From contig NZ_JALM01000087.1 in assembly GCF_000737195.2 (NCBI RefSeq), forward strand, positions 1-35,019: DNA of 35,019 nt, in the 5' to 3' direction. Origin of the DNA: Sciscionella sediminilitoris. Lineage in GTDB: Bacteria > Actinomycetota > Actinomycetes > Mycobacteriales > Pseudonocardiaceae. Each line of letters opens with the position of its first letter. Position 1 is the stretch's first letter. Below are positions 18,689-26,639 of this stretch, piece after piece. Position numbers and translations under genes: made by a program. Below the pieces are notes generated by a model that was not told the origin of the DNA, searched no databases, and saw only the letters and a program-made list of their open reading frames with translations.

Positions 18689-19870
18689 CTACCACTCCAC
18701 GGCTAGTGCACTCGGCCCACGCACGATGAGCCCCGATTTCCAGGTGATCTCTCCGGCCAGCCGCAGCCCGGGAAGCCGGGTCGTCAGCCCGTGCAGGGCT
18801 TCCTGCAGCTCCGCTCTGGCCAGCGCGGCGCCGAGGCAGAAATGCGCGCCGTGCCCGAACCCGAGGTGCCCGCCTTCGGCACGGTCCAGGTCGATCCGGT
18901 CGGCATCGGAGAACCAGCCGCGGTCCCGGTTCGCCGCGGAGACCGCGACCACGACCGGTTCACCCGCGCGCACCCTCGTCTCCCCCACCACCACATCCTC
19001 GGTGGCGTAGCGGGCCGAGCTTCCGCTGGTGCCAAGGGGAACGAAGCGCATCAGTTCCTCGACGGCCGCGGGGATCAGCTCCGGATCGGCGCACAGCCGC
19101 TCCCACTGCTCGCGTTCACCGAGCAGCACCGAGACGAAGTTCGGGATCTGGGTGGCCGTGGTCTCGTGCCCGGCGATGAGGATCCCGGCGCACAGCCCGA
19201 TCATCTCCTCCTCGCTGAGCCGGTCCCCGTCCTCGCGCGCCTCGATGAACGCGCTCATCAGGTCATCGCGCGGTCGCTCGCGGTGCGCGGCGATCAGCCC
19301 GGCGAGGTATTCCTCCAGCTCGGCGCGGCTGGCCAGCCATTGCTCGGTGGTCAGGCTGCTGGTGGACAGCGCGTCATCGCTCCAGCGCCGGAACCGGTCC
19401 CGATCCTGTACCGGCACACCGAGCAGTTCGCAGATCACCGCCACCGGCAGCGGTAGCGCCAGCCCGCCGACGAGCTCCGCGGGTGGTCCCTGTCCGACCA
19501 TCGCGTCGATCAGTTCCCCGACGTAGTCCCGCAGCCACGGCCGCAGCTGCTCCACACGCTTCGGGGTGAACGCCTTGGCGGCGAGCCTGCGCAGCCTGGT
19601 GTGCCCCGGAGCGTCCATGGTCAGCAGGCCCTTGTTCGCCCGCGCGGGCTGGGTGCTCGGCGCGTCCCTGCGCAGCGCCTCGGCCCGGGAAAACCGCGGA
19701 TCCCCGAGCACGGCACGCGCCTCGGCGTAGCGGGTCACCAGCCAGCCGGGTTCGCCGTAGGGCATCCGCACCCGCACCAGACCCGGTTCGGCCTGTACCT
19801 CGCGATAGCGCTCGGCGATCGCGAGACCCTCGCTGGTGTTGAACGGGTAGTCCAGCATCGGCTCAGCCAC
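18689..19870 (-). CDS. Cytochrome P450
   Basis: A 393-residue soluble bacterial class I cytochrome P450. The I-helix oxygen-binding motif is AGHETT (233-238), the K-helix ExxR is Glu272-Arg275, and the haem loop [14 protein letters not shown] carries the ligand Cys345. Most likely it hydroxylates a steroid or related lipid. It is shorter than the CYP125/CYP142 sterol 26-hydroxylases (about 400-430) and is not next to the chsE genes as cyp125 is in M. tuberculosis, so I do not assign it to those families. The start is a GTG at 19870 overlapping the cysNC stop by 8 nt; an ATG at 19858 is an alternative. No ferredoxin gene is adjacent. Its place between sulfate-activation genes and an LLM oxidoreductase suggests it may make a hydroxyl group for sulfonation. 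Confidence 0.92.
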   Translation of the reverse strand: MAEPMLDYPFNTSEGLAIAERYREVQAEPGLVRVRMPYGEPGWLVTRYAEARAVLGDPRFSRAEALRRDAPSTQPARANKGLLTMDAPGHTRLRRLAAKAFTPKRVEQLRPWLRDYVGELIDAMVGQGPPAELVGGLALPLPVAVICELLGVPVQDRDRFRRWSDDALSTSSLTTEQWLASRAELEEYLAGLIAAHRERPRDDLMSAFIEAREDGDRLSEEEMIGLCAGILIAGHETTATQIPNFVSVLLGEREQWERLCADPELIPAAVEELMRFVPLGTSGSSARYATEDVVVGETRVRAGEPVVVAVSAANRDRGWFSDADRIDLDRAEGGHLGFGHGAHFCLGAALARAELQEALHGLTTRLPGLRLAGEITWKSGLIVRGPSALAVEW

Positions 19871-21689
19871 CGATCAGTGCCGCGATCGCCTCGGCCATCG
19901 CGGCCGGGTCGCCGTCGGCGGGGCGCAGCACCAGGTCCGGGAACTCCGGGCGCTCGTAGGGGTCGTCGACACCGGTGAACCCGCTGATCTCCCCGGCCCG
20001 CGCGCGCCGGTACATGCCCTTGGGGTCGCGCTGCTCGCACACTTCGAGCGGGGTGTCCACGAACACCTCGACGAACCGCAGTCCGGCCCGCAGATGTGCC
20101 TGTCTCGCCTGTTCGCGGGCCTGGGCGTACGGGCTGATCAGCGAGGCGATCGCGATCACGCCCGCATCCGCGAACAGGGCGGCGACCTCGCCGACCCGGC
20201 GCACGTTCTCGTCCCGGTCTGCGGCGGAGAATCCGAGATCGGCGTTGAGTCCGTGCCGCAGATTGTCCCCGTCGAGCAGGTAGGCCATCCGGCCCTGGGC
20301 GACAAGGAGGCGTTCCAGTTCCACCGCGATCGCGGATTTCCCGGAAGCGGAAAGACCGGTGAGCCAGACCGTGGCACCGCGCGCCCCGCGTTCGGTGCGG
20401 TCCACCGCGGTGCGCTGCCAGACCACCTCGGGCCCGGTCTCGGCCGCGCCGCCGATCAGCCCGGCGCCGACGGTGTTGTTCGTGGACTCGTCGACCAGGA
20501 TGAAGCTGCCCGTGTCCCGGTTGCGCCGGTACCCGTCGAAAAGCAGCGGGCTGGCCGTGCGCAGCCGGATGCGGCCGATCTCGTTGAGCCGCAAGGAATC
20601 CACGCCCTGCTCGCGGTGCAGCGAGTTCACGTCCAGCCGGTAGTCGACGCGGTCGATCCGGGCCCGCGTGGTGGCCGTGGTGTGCCGGATCTCGTAGCTG
20701 GCCCCGGCACGCAGTTCGGCGTCCTCGGTCAGCCAGCACACCATCGCGTCGATGTCCTGGCCCACGCTCGCCCGGTTTCCCGGGCGGCACAGCATGTCGC
20801 CGCGGCTGATGTCGAGCTCGTCGGCCAGCCGCACGGTCACCGCGGCGGGCGGGAACGCCTCGGAGACCGGGGTTCCGCCGGGAGCCAGGATCTCGGTGAT
20901 CCGCGAGCTCGCCCCGGAGGGCTGCACCACGACCTCGTCGCCGGGTTTGAGCACCCCACCGGCCACGGTTCCGGCATAGCCGCGGAATCCGGTCGCCTGC
21001 CAGCGGATCACCCGCTGCACCGGGAACCGTACATCGATGAGGTTGCGGTCGGAGGCGACGTGCACCTGTTCGAGATGCCCGAGCAGCGGGGTGCCCTCGA
21101 ACCACGGCATGCTCGGGCTCGGGCTGACCACATTGTCCCCGTGCAGCGCGGAGATCGGGATGAACGCGATGTCCTGCACGTCGAGCTTGGCGGCGAACCC
21201 ACGGAAGGTGTCCCGGATCTCGGCGAAGCGGGCCTGGGAGAAATCCACCAGGTCCATCTTGTTCACGCACACCACCAGGTGGCGGATACCGAGCAGGCTG
21301 GCGAGGAAGGCGTGCCGCCGGGACTGTTCGAGCACCCCCGCCCGCGCGTCCACCAGGATCACCGCGACCTGCGCGGTGGAGGCCCCGGTGACCATGTTGC
21401 GGGTGTGCTGCACGTGCCCCGGGGTGTCGGCGATGATGAACTTCCGGTTCGGCGTGGCGAAATACCGGTAGGCCACGTCGATCGTGATGCCCTGCTCACG
21501 TTCGGCTCGCAGCCCGTCGGTGAGCAGGGCCAGGTCCGGCCCCTGTTCCCCGCGCTCCTTGCTGGTGCGCTCCACCGCGGCGAGCTGATCGGTCAGGATG
21601 GTCTTGGTGTCGTAGAGCAACCGCCCGATCAGCGTGGATTTCCCGTCGTCCACACTGCCCGCGGTGGCAAGTCGCAGCAGCTCAGTCAT
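19863..21689 (-). CDS. cysNC: CysNC, sulfate adenylyltransferase GTPase subunit fused to APS kinase
   Basis: A 608-residue bifunctional protein. The N-terminal CysN GTPase (P-loop GSVDDGKS 11-18, DTPGH 88-92, NKMD 143-146) drives APS synthesis by CysD. The C-terminal CysC domain (from about 440) is APS kinase with its own P-loop GLSASGKS (445-452), [10 protein letters not shown] (473-482) and LISPY with Ser519 at the family serine. The end product is PAPS, the sulfonate donor. The size fits M. tuberculosis CysNC (about 614). The frame runs open to 22064, but ATG 21689 begins the conserved [19 protein letters not shown]. It is separated from cysD by 169 nt and overlaps the P450 start by 8 nt. 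No sulfite- or APS-reduction genes are near, which points to sulfation more than cysteine synthesis. Confidence 0.96.
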   Translation of the reverse strand: MTELLRLATAGSVDDGKSTLIGRLLYDTKTILTDQLAAVERTSKERGEQGPDLALLTDGLRAEREQGITIDVAYRYFATPNRKFIIADTPGHVQHTRNMVTGASTAQVAVILVDARAGVLEQSRRHAFLASLLGIRHLVVCVNKMDLVDFSQARFAEIRDTFRGFAAKLDVQDIAFIPISALHGDNVVSPSPSMPWFEGTPLLGHLEQVHVASDRNLIDVRFPVQRVIRWQATGFRGYAGTVAGGVLKPGDEVVVQPSGASSRITEILAPGGTPVSEAFPPAAVTVRLADELDISRGDMLCRPGNRASVGQDIDAMVCWLTEDAELRAGASYEIRHTTATTRARIDRVDYRLDVNSLHREQGVDSLRLNEIGRIRLRTASPLLFDGYRRNRDTGSFILVDESTNNTVGAGLIGGAAETGPEVVWQRTAVDRTERGARGATVWLTGLSASGKSAIAVELERLLVAQGRMAYLLDGDNLRHGLNADLGFSAADRDENVRRVGEVAALFADAGVIAIASLISPYAQAREQARQAHLRAGLRFVEVFVDTPLEVCEQRDPKGMYRRARAGEISGFTGVDDPYERPEFPDLVLRPADGDPAAMAEAIAALIGG

Positions 21690-21858
21690 GAGAGCGGGTC
21701 CTTTCCGAGCATCGTAGGGCCGCCCGCGGCCCGAGTCCGCGAAGGCGCCGATCGAGTGAGCATCGCAGCGAGCCCTGGCGAGCCAGGAGCGGATCGAGGG
21801 AGAAGCCGAGCCAACGTCGCAGCGCAGGATTGGCCCGATCGGGCCAGCACTGCGGTCA
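21690..21858. other. 169-bp non-coding gap between cysD and cysNC, with a 16-bp palindrome
   Basis: This is the only sizeable gap inside the operon. It holds a perfect palindrome TGGCCCGATCGGGCCA (21831-21846), 12 nt after the cysD stop, and several near-repeats built on GAGC/GGATCGAG (21750-21815). It could be a processing or attenuation hairpin or an intergenic repeat element. The palindrome has no following T run, so a simple terminator is unlikely. Confidence 0.6.
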
Positions 21859-22767
21859 TCAGAAGTACCCGGCTTTCTTGCGGTCTTCCATTCCGGTATC
21901 GGAGATGCGGTCATCGGCCCTGGTCGCCCCGCGCTCACTTTCCCTGCTCGCCACGGTCTCCGCGATGACCTCGGCCGGGCTCGCCGCCCGCGAGGCCACA
22001 CAGCCGGTGCAGGTCGCGTCCCCGACGGTGCGGAACCGCACGGTCGCGGTGAACGGTTCCTCACCCGCGCGCGGTGCGCTGTGCCTGGTGTGCGCCAGCA
22101 GCATCCCGTCCCGGGCGAACACGCTGCGCTCGTGCGCGTAGTACAGCGAGGGCAGCTCGATCCCCTCGCGCTCGATGTACTGCCAGATGTTCAGCTCGGT
22201 CCAGTTCGACAGCGGAAACACCCGGATGTGCTCCCCGTCCCGGTGGCGCCCGTTATAGAGGTTCCACAACTCGGGCCGCTGCGCACGCGGATCCCACTGC
22301 CCGAACTCGTCCCGGAAGCTGTACACCCGCTCCTTGGCGCGCGCCTTCTCCTCGTCCCTGCGCGCCCCGCCGAACACCGCGCCCAGCCGGTGCTCCCCGA
22401 TCGCCCGCAACAACGTGGTGGTCTGCAACCGGTTACGCCCGGCCCGCTCGTCCTCGACCACCCGCCCCGCGTCGATATCGTCTTGCACGCTGGCCACCAG
22501 CAGCCGGGTCCCGGTACGTTCCACCGTACGGTCGCGGAATTCCAGGACCTCGTCGAAGTTGTGCCCGGTGTCCACGTGCAACAGCGGGAACGGCGGCGGC
22601 GCGGGCCAGAACGCCTTGACCGCCACGTGCAACATGACCGCCGAGTCCTTACCGCCGGAGAACAACAGTGCCGGGCGTTCGAGGGTGGCCTCGACCTCGC
22701 GCAGAATGTGCACCGCTTCGCATTCGAGTACATCCAGATGCGAGAGCTCGTACGTGGTGGTCGCCAT
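21859..22767 (-). CDS. cysD: CysD, sulfate adenylyltransferase subunit 2
   Basis: A 302-residue ATP sulfurylase catalytic subunit of the PP-loop family that forms APS from sulfate and ATP together with CysN. The PP-loop SGGKDS is at 37-42, followed by [34 protein letters not shown], and a C-terminus ending RKKAGYF, all hallmark CysD features. The ATG at 22767 follows AGGGAGGTG; an in-frame start at 22794 would overlap the promoter region and is rejected. It heads the minus-strand operon cysD-cysNC-P450-LLM. A promoter with -35 TTGACC and -10 TAGTTT has a KstR-type operator in its spacer, so it may be steroid-inducible rather than cysteine-controlled. Confidence 0.96.
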   Translation of the reverse strand: MATTTYELSHLDVLECEAVHILREVEATLERPALLFSGGKDSAVMLHVAVKAFWPAPPPFPLLHVDTGHNFDEVLEFRDRTVERTGTRLLVASVQDDIDAGRVVEDERAGRNRLQTTTLLRAIGEHRLGAVFGGARRDEEKARAKERVYSFRDEFGQWDPRAQRPELWNLYNGRHRDGEHIRVFPLSNWTELNIWQYIEREGIELPSLYYAHERSVFARDGMLLAHTRHSAPRAGEEPFTATVRFRTVGDATCTGCVASRAASPAEVIAETVASRESERGATRADDRISDTGMEDRKKAGYF

Positions 22768-22794
22768 CCGCACCTCCCTGGGCTTGATCCTCAA

Positions 22795-22824
22795 AAACTA
22801 GAACATGTTCTTGTCACGGGTCAA
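22795..22824 (-). promoter_or_regulatory. cysD promoter
   Basis: Read on the minus strand: -35 TTGACC (22819-22824), an 18-nt spacer, and -10 TAGTTT (22795-22800). The KstR-type site 22799-22812 fills most of the spacer and touches the -10. The start of transcription would be near 22788, leaving a leader of about 20 nt with an AGGGAGGTG ribosome-binding site. Confidence 0.6.
22799..22812. promoter_or_regulatory. KstR-type operator shared by cysD and the snoaL-like gene
   Basis: TAGAACATGTTCTT matches TnnAACnnGTTnnA at seven of eight fixed positions (last A is T). The inner palindrome AGAACATGTTCT is perfect and equals the centre of the hsaA operator. It overlaps the promoters in both directions, so one bound repressor could silence both operons. 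Confidence 0.82.
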
Positions 22825-22846
22825 TGACCGTGACAGACTCGTGCTC
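22811..22846 (+). promoter_or_regulatory. Promoter of the snoaL-like gene, probably leaderless
   Basis: -35 TTGTCA (22811-22816), a 17-nt spacer, and -10 CAGACT (22834-22839). The ATG at 22847 is 7 nt after the -10, where transcription should begin, and there is no Shine-Dalgarno sequence. The -35 overlaps the shared operator by 2 nt. Confidence 0.6.
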
Positions 22847-23338
22847 ATGGATGCCGCCGCCGTGGAACAGCTCCAAGCCATCGAAGCCATCCGGGCGGTC
22901 AAGCACCGCTATCTGCGCTGTGTCGATCTGAAGCTGTGGACCGAGCTCGAATCGGTGCTCGGCGAGGATGCGGTCGCCGAGTACGGCACCAGCGCGCTCG
23001 GTGAACCGGTCGAGCGGCACGGCCGGGCCGCGGTGCTCGAATTCCTGCGGGAGAGCCTGGACAACGAGATCATCACCATGCACATCTGCGGGCATCACGA
23101 GATCATTGTGGACGGCGATTCCGCACAGGGCACCTGGTCGATGCGGGACACGGTGCTCGCCCCGGAACACAGGGTGCTCATCGAGGGCGGCGCCTACTAC
23201 GAGGACACCTACCGAAGGGACGCGGACGGTCGCTGGTGGATCAGCCGCACCGCGTACACCCGGATCTACGAGAGCATGCGCACGCTCGACGAGAATTTCC
23301 AACTGCTCGCCAGCAAATGGGCGAAACCGGAACAGTAA
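22847..23338 (+). CDS. SnoaL-like/NTF2-fold protein
   Basis: A 163-residue small alpha+beta-barrel (NTF2-like, SnoaL_4 type) protein. Typical stretches are AIEAIRAVKHRYLRCVDLKLWTELESVL in the N-terminal helices, then DAVAEYG, HICGHHEI and GRWWISRTAYTRIYE in the C-terminal strands. Such proteins serve as isomerases, cyclases, dehydratases or binding subunits; delta-5-3-ketosteroid isomerase has the same fold, but the Tyr/Asp pair of that enzyme cannot be placed here by eye. An ATG at 22805 is in frame but lies inside the operator, so 22847 is used (GTG 22841 is possible). First gene of the operon leading to the sulfotransferase. Function unknown. Confidence 0.85.
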   Translation: MDAAAVEQLQAIEAIRAVKHRYLRCVDLKLWTELESVLGEDAVAEYGTSALGEPVERHGRAAVLEFLRESLDNEIITMHICGHHEIIVDGDSAQGTWSMRDTVLAPEHRVLIEGGAYYEDTYRRDADGRWWISRTAYTRIYESMRTLDENFQLLASKWAKPEQ

Positions 23339-23360
23339 CCGAACGCGGGAGGTAGACACG

Positions 23361-24527
23361 GTGGTCGCGGAACCGTTCGCCGAGGCCGTCGCGGAGGCGG
23401 AGCGGATCATCGCCGAAGCCCCGCACATTCGCACGGAACAGGACCTGCTCGAGGGATACGACTACCTCGCGGGAAGTATCCAGCGGGCACTGCAGACGGC
23501 CTGGGCGACCGACCCGGACCGGCCGCGCTTTCTCACCGCGCCGGACGCGGATACCAAATACGGGCTGGACAACCCGGACACGCTCTATTTCGGTGCGATC
23601 ATCCGCCCGGACACCGACTACGTGGTCACCGGAAAACGCGGCAGCACGGCGGATCTGAGTTTCCAGGTACTCGGCGGCGACTACACCCCGGCGAAGGTTC
23701 CGGGCAGCCTCGCCGCGTTCGACGACCGGCAACTCGAGATCGCCGAGGACGGTAGTTTCGAGGTCCACTTCGGACCGAAGGCGAAACCCGGGGTGCCGAA
23801 CAGTTTCCCGCTCGGGGAGAACGCGGCGATCCTGATCATCCGCGAGGTGTACAGCGACTGGGAGAACCAGGTCCGCGGCCGGCTCGACATCCGGGCAGCG
23901 GACGGGAACCCCGGTCCCCCGGAGCTTTCCGAACGCTCGATGGCCAAACGCTATGCCGCCGCGGGCAAGATCCTGGTCACCCAGCTACGCACCTTCCTGA
24001 AGTTCCCGGAGTGGTTCTACTACGACCGCGCGGCCAACGAGATGACCGCACCGCGGCGCACCCCCGGCGGGCTGGCCACCCAGTTCTCCTCGGTCGGGCA
24101 CTACGAACTGGCCGCGGACAAGGCGCTGATCGTCGAGGTGCCCAAATCCGAGGCGCCGTACCAGGGGTTCCAGCTCGGTTCCCTCTGGTACATCTCCACC
24201 GACTACATCCACGCGCAGACCAGCCTCACCGCCGAACAGGCGCGCGCCGACCCCGACGGGATGCTCCGCTTCGTGGTCAGCGAACGCGATCCCGGAGTGG
24301 CGAACTGGCTGGCCTGCACCGGGCACGAGCGCGGTTATCTGCAGATCCGCTGGCAGCGCCTCGATCGCGAGCTCACCGAGGCCGACGGCCCGCGCACCGA
24401 GCTCGTCGATCTCGCCGAACTCCCCGAACGGCTGCCCTACTACCAGCACGCGCGGATCACGGGTGAGCAGCGCGCGCACACACTCGAAGCACGCAGGGCG
24501 GCGATCGCCCGGAGGAGGTTCGGATGA
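23361..24527 (+). CDS. DUF1214-like protein (Rv3531c-like)
   Basis: A 388-residue protein without a recognised catalytic motif. The part around 145-190, with VPNSFPLGENAAILIIREVYSDWEN, resembles DUF1214 proteins. A possible conserved region before it reads NPDTLYFGAIIRPDTDYVVTGKRG. No signal peptide or membrane helix is seen, so it is probably cytoplasmic. The start is GTG at 23361 with GGAGGT (23348-23353) 7 nt before it. It overlaps the next SDR by 4 nt. In M. tuberculosis Rv3531c (about 375), Rv3530c (SDR) and Rv3529c (sulfotransferase-like) occur in this order, and the same trio is seen here; the ortholog call rests on synteny and length. Biochemical role unknown. Confidence 0.85.
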   Translation: MVAEPFAEAVAEAERIIAEAPHIRTEQDLLEGYDYLAGSIQRALQTAWATDPDRPRFLTAPDADTKYGLDNPDTLYFGAIIRPDTDYVVTGKRGSTADLSFQVLGGDYTPAKVPGSLAAFDDRQLEIAEDGSFEVHFGPKAKPGVPNSFPLGENAAILIIREVYSDWENQVRGRLDIRAADGNPGPPELSERSMAKRYAAAGKILVTQLRTFLKFPEWFYYDRAANEMTAPRRTPGGLATQFSSVGHYELAADKALIVEVPKSEAPYQGFQLGSLWYISTDYIHAQTSLTAEQARADPDGMLRFVVSERDPGVANWLACTGHERGYLQIRWQRLDRELTEADGPRTELVDLAELPERLPYYQHARITGEQRAHTLEARRAAIARRRFG

Positions 24528-25300
24528 TGTTGCGGGACAAGGTCGTGCTGGTGTCCGGCGTCGGCCCTGGCCTCGGCCGCTCGCTCGCCGTGCGGTGCGC
24601 GGAGAACGGTGCGGATGTGGTGCTCGCCGCGCGCACCGAGTCCACATTGGACAGCGTGGCCGAGCAGGTGCGCGCCACCGGGCGGCGGGCGCTCACGGTA
24701 CCCACCGATATCGCCGACCAGTCCGCGACCGAACAGCTCGCCGAGACCGCGCTCTCCACGTTCGGCAGGCTGGACTGCCTGGTCAACAGCGCCTTCGGGT
24801 TCCCGCCGATGGGCACCTTCGACGAGGTGGACATCGAGGGACTGCGTGCGGCGATCGACGTCACCCTGTTCGCCACCCTGCGGCTGACCCGGCTCTGCGT
24901 TCCGGCGCTCGTCGAATCGGGCGGCAACATCGTGATGATCAACTCGATGATCGTGCGCCGCCAGGAGGACAAACTCGGCGGCTACCGGCTCACCAAATCC
25001 GCGCTCATGTCCCTTTCCCAGACGCTGGCCACCGAACTGGGCCCGCGTGGAGTGCGGGTGAACAGCGTGGCACCCGGCCGGATCTGGGACGAGCGCGCGA
25101 AATGGTACTTCGGCTATCTCGGCGAACAGCGCGGGCTCAGCGCCGAGGACATCTACAACGAGTACGCCGAGCTCGCCGATCTGCGCAGGCTGCCCGAACC
25201 CGACTCGGTCGCGAACGCCGCCGTGTTCCTCGCCTCCGACCTGGCGAACGCGATCACCGGGCAGTGCCTGGATGTCAACTGCGGCGAAATGCATCACTGA
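24524..25300 (+). CDS. Short-chain dehydrogenase (Rv3530c-like)
   Basis: A 258-residue classical SDR. The nucleotide motif is slightly unusual, SGVGPGLG (11-18) in place of TGxxxGxG, and the usual NNAG is NSAF. The catalytic set is present: Ser in MINSM, then YRLTK with the Tyr-x-x-x-Lys pair. A substrate loop VAPGRIWDERAKWYFGYLGEQRGLS is longer than average, suggesting a bulky substrate. Likely an NAD(P)-dependent alcohol/ketone oxidoreductase on a steroid or its degradation product. The ATG at 24524 follows GGAGGAGG and overlaps the preceding stop (ATGA). The stop lies 9 nt before the sulfotransferase, so the genes should be made together. Confidence 0.9.
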   Translation: MMLRDKVVLVSGVGPGLGRSLAVRCAENGADVVLAARTESTLDSVAEQVRATGRRALTVPTDIADQSATEQLAETALSTFGRLDCLVNSAFGFPPMGTFDEVDIEGLRAAIDVTLFATLRLTRLCVPALVESGGNIVMINSMIVRRQEDKLGGYRLTKSALMSLSQTLATELGPRGVRVNSVAPGRIWDERAKWYFGYLGEQRGLSAEDIYNEYAELADLRRLPEPDSVANAAVFLASDLANAITGQCLDVNCGEMHH

Positions 25301-25309
25301 GGAGTCTTC

Positions 25310-26449
25310 ATGGCGGAACGGGAGAACGTCGGCACCGTCGAGGATCTGCACGCCTCGGCCACCAAGATCACCGGGCTCGAGGACTTCGGCGGCACCGAGC
25401 ACCACGAGGCGCTCGGCGTGCTGCTCGACTCCTATCACGCGGACGCGAGGCTGACCCCGTTCGGCAGGCGGGTGAAACGCGCCGAGCTGCGCGGGGCACT
25501 CGTCGCACGGGCACTGAGCGAGGCGGCGCTGGCCCGCGGCGCGGCCACCCAGCCGGTGCACCGCCCGATCTTCGTCACCGGCCTGCCGCGCAGCGGGACG
25601 ACCGCGCTGCACCGGCTGCTCACCGTGGATCCCGCGCACCAAGGCCTGGAGCTGTGGCTGACCGAGGTCCCGCAGCCGCGCCCGCCGCGTGCCGAGTGGG
25701 AGAACGATCCGGTGTTCGCCGGGATCCAGGAAGGGTACTCCCGGCACCACATCGAGCATCCCGAATTCATGGGCGTGCACTACATTTCCGCGGACGCGGT
25801 CGAGGAATGCTGGCGGCTGCTGCGCCAGTCGATCATGTCGGTCTCCTACGAATGTCTGGCGCACATTCCCGGCTACTCGGCCTGGCTGCGGGAACAGGAC
25901 TGGACCCCGGCCTATCGCAGGCACCGGCGCAACCTGGAACTGATCGGCGGCAATGATCCCGGAAAGCGGTGGGTGCTCAAGAATCCGAGCCACCTGTTCG
26001 CGATCGACGCGCTGCTCGCGGTGTACCCGGACGCGCTGATCGTGCAGACACACCGGGATCCGCGCACCGCGATCGCCTCGGCGTGCAGCCTCGCGGTGCA
26101 GGCGAGCTCCGAATGGTCCGAGGCCTTCGATCCGGAAACGGTCGGCCGTGATCAGCTCGAACTGTGGGCCACCGGGCTCGAACGCTGCCGGGCCGCGTGC
26201 GCCCGCTACGACCAGAGCCGGTTCTACGACGTGGACTACGCCGATTTCGTCGCCGATCCGGTCGGTACCGCGGAATCCGTGTATCGGCATTTCGGGCTCG
26301 AGCTCACCGAGGAGGCCAGCGCGGCCATGCGGCGCACCCACGCCGAATCGGTGAGCGGTAAGGCGAAACCCGCGCATCGATACACGCTCGGGGATTTCGG
26401 GCTCGCCGAGGGCGCGGTGGACGAACGGTTCGCCGGACTGGTGGGCTAG
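25310..26449 (+). CDS. PAPS-dependent sulfotransferase family protein (Rv3529c-like)
   Basis: A 379-residue protein of the sulfotransferase superfamily (Sulfotransfer_3 type), which transfers a sulfonate group from PAPS to a hydroxyl. The 5'-phosphosulfate loop reads FVTGLPRSGTTALHRLL (88-104). The 3'-phosphate site follows as VQTHRDPRTAIASACSL, with Arg249 and Ser258/Ser260 as candidates. Another typical strand is WVLKNPSHLF (221-230). The region between (150-200), rich in aromatic residues, probably forms the acceptor pocket. The ATG at 25310 has GAGGAG just before it, formed partly by the SDR stop. It ends the operon and is followed by a hairpin terminator. With cysD and cysNC divergently transcribed nearby, PAPS supply and use are co-located. 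Acceptor unknown; a hydroxysteroid is the obvious candidate. Confidence 0.92.
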   Translation: MAERENVGTVEDLHASATKITGLEDFGGTEHHEALGVLLDSYHADARLTPFGRRVKRAELRGALVARALSEAALARGAATQPVHRPIFVTGLPRSGTTALHRLLTVDPAHQGLELWLTEVPQPRPPRAEWENDPVFAGIQEGYSRHHIEHPEFMGVHYISADAVEECWRLLRQSIMSVSYECLAHIPGYSAWLREQDWTPAYRRHRRNLELIGGNDPGKRWVLKNPSHLFAIDALLAVYPDALIVQTHRDPRTAIASACSLAVQASSEWSEAFDPETVGRDQLELWATGLERCRAACARYDQSRFYDVDYADFVADPVGTAESVYRHFGLELTEEASAAMRRTHAESVSGKAKPAHRYTLGDFGLAEGAVDERFAGLVG

Positions 26450-26468
26450 CGACTACCGGAACTCCTAC

Positions 26469-26500
26469 GCTGCCCGGTGCCGAACGCGCCGGGCAGCTTT
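26469..26500 (+). terminator. Hairpin terminator after the sulfotransferase gene
   Basis: GCTGCCCGG (26469-26477) pairs perfectly with CCGGGCAGC (26489-26497) over an 11-nt loop, followed by TTT and a moderately T-rich stretch. It begins 20 nt after the stop codon. A rho-independent type terminator is likely. Confidence 0.75.
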
Positions 26501-26503
26501 GTC

Positions 26504-26550
26504 GTTACCGAACTCGACGTTACCGAACTCGAGTTGCTGCCGAACTTGAC
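26504..26550 (+). repeat. Three 15-bp direct repeats upstream of helD
   Basis: Units GTTACCGAACTCGAC (26504-26518) and GTTACCGAACTCGAG (26519-26533) are adjacent and differ by one base; a third, diverged unit (26536-26550) matches at 12 of 15 positions. The last unit runs into TTGACA (26546-26551), a perfect -35, but no -10 follows at the right distance. They may be binding sites controlling helD or residue of a local duplication. Confidence 0.65.
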
Positions 26551-26639
26551 ACGTGGCGGACAATAAAAAGTCGGCGTGTCATCCAGAAACATGGACAACC
26601 CGCCGATTCTAATTTCAGTATAGACGGTATGAGGGGCCT

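Noticed and set aside
18689-19870. Assignment of the P450 as CYP125 or CYP142
   Set aside because: Motifs only prove a P450; it is somewhat short and its neighbours differ from cyp125, so I left the family open.
22805-22846. ATG at 22805 as start of the SnoaL-like gene
   Set aside because: It lies within the operator and upstream of a good promoter whose start falls on the ATG at 22847.
24440-26377. 645-codon minus-strand frame opposite the SDR and sulfotransferase genes
   Set aside because: Shadow of two well-identified plus-strand genes.
26546-26574. TTGACA as a helD promoter
   Set aside because: No acceptable -10 at 15-19 nt spacing; kept only as part of the repeat description.
26592-26624. 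TGGACA and TATAGA as a helD promoter
   Set aside because: The spacer is 21 nt, too long for a normal sigma-70-type promoter.
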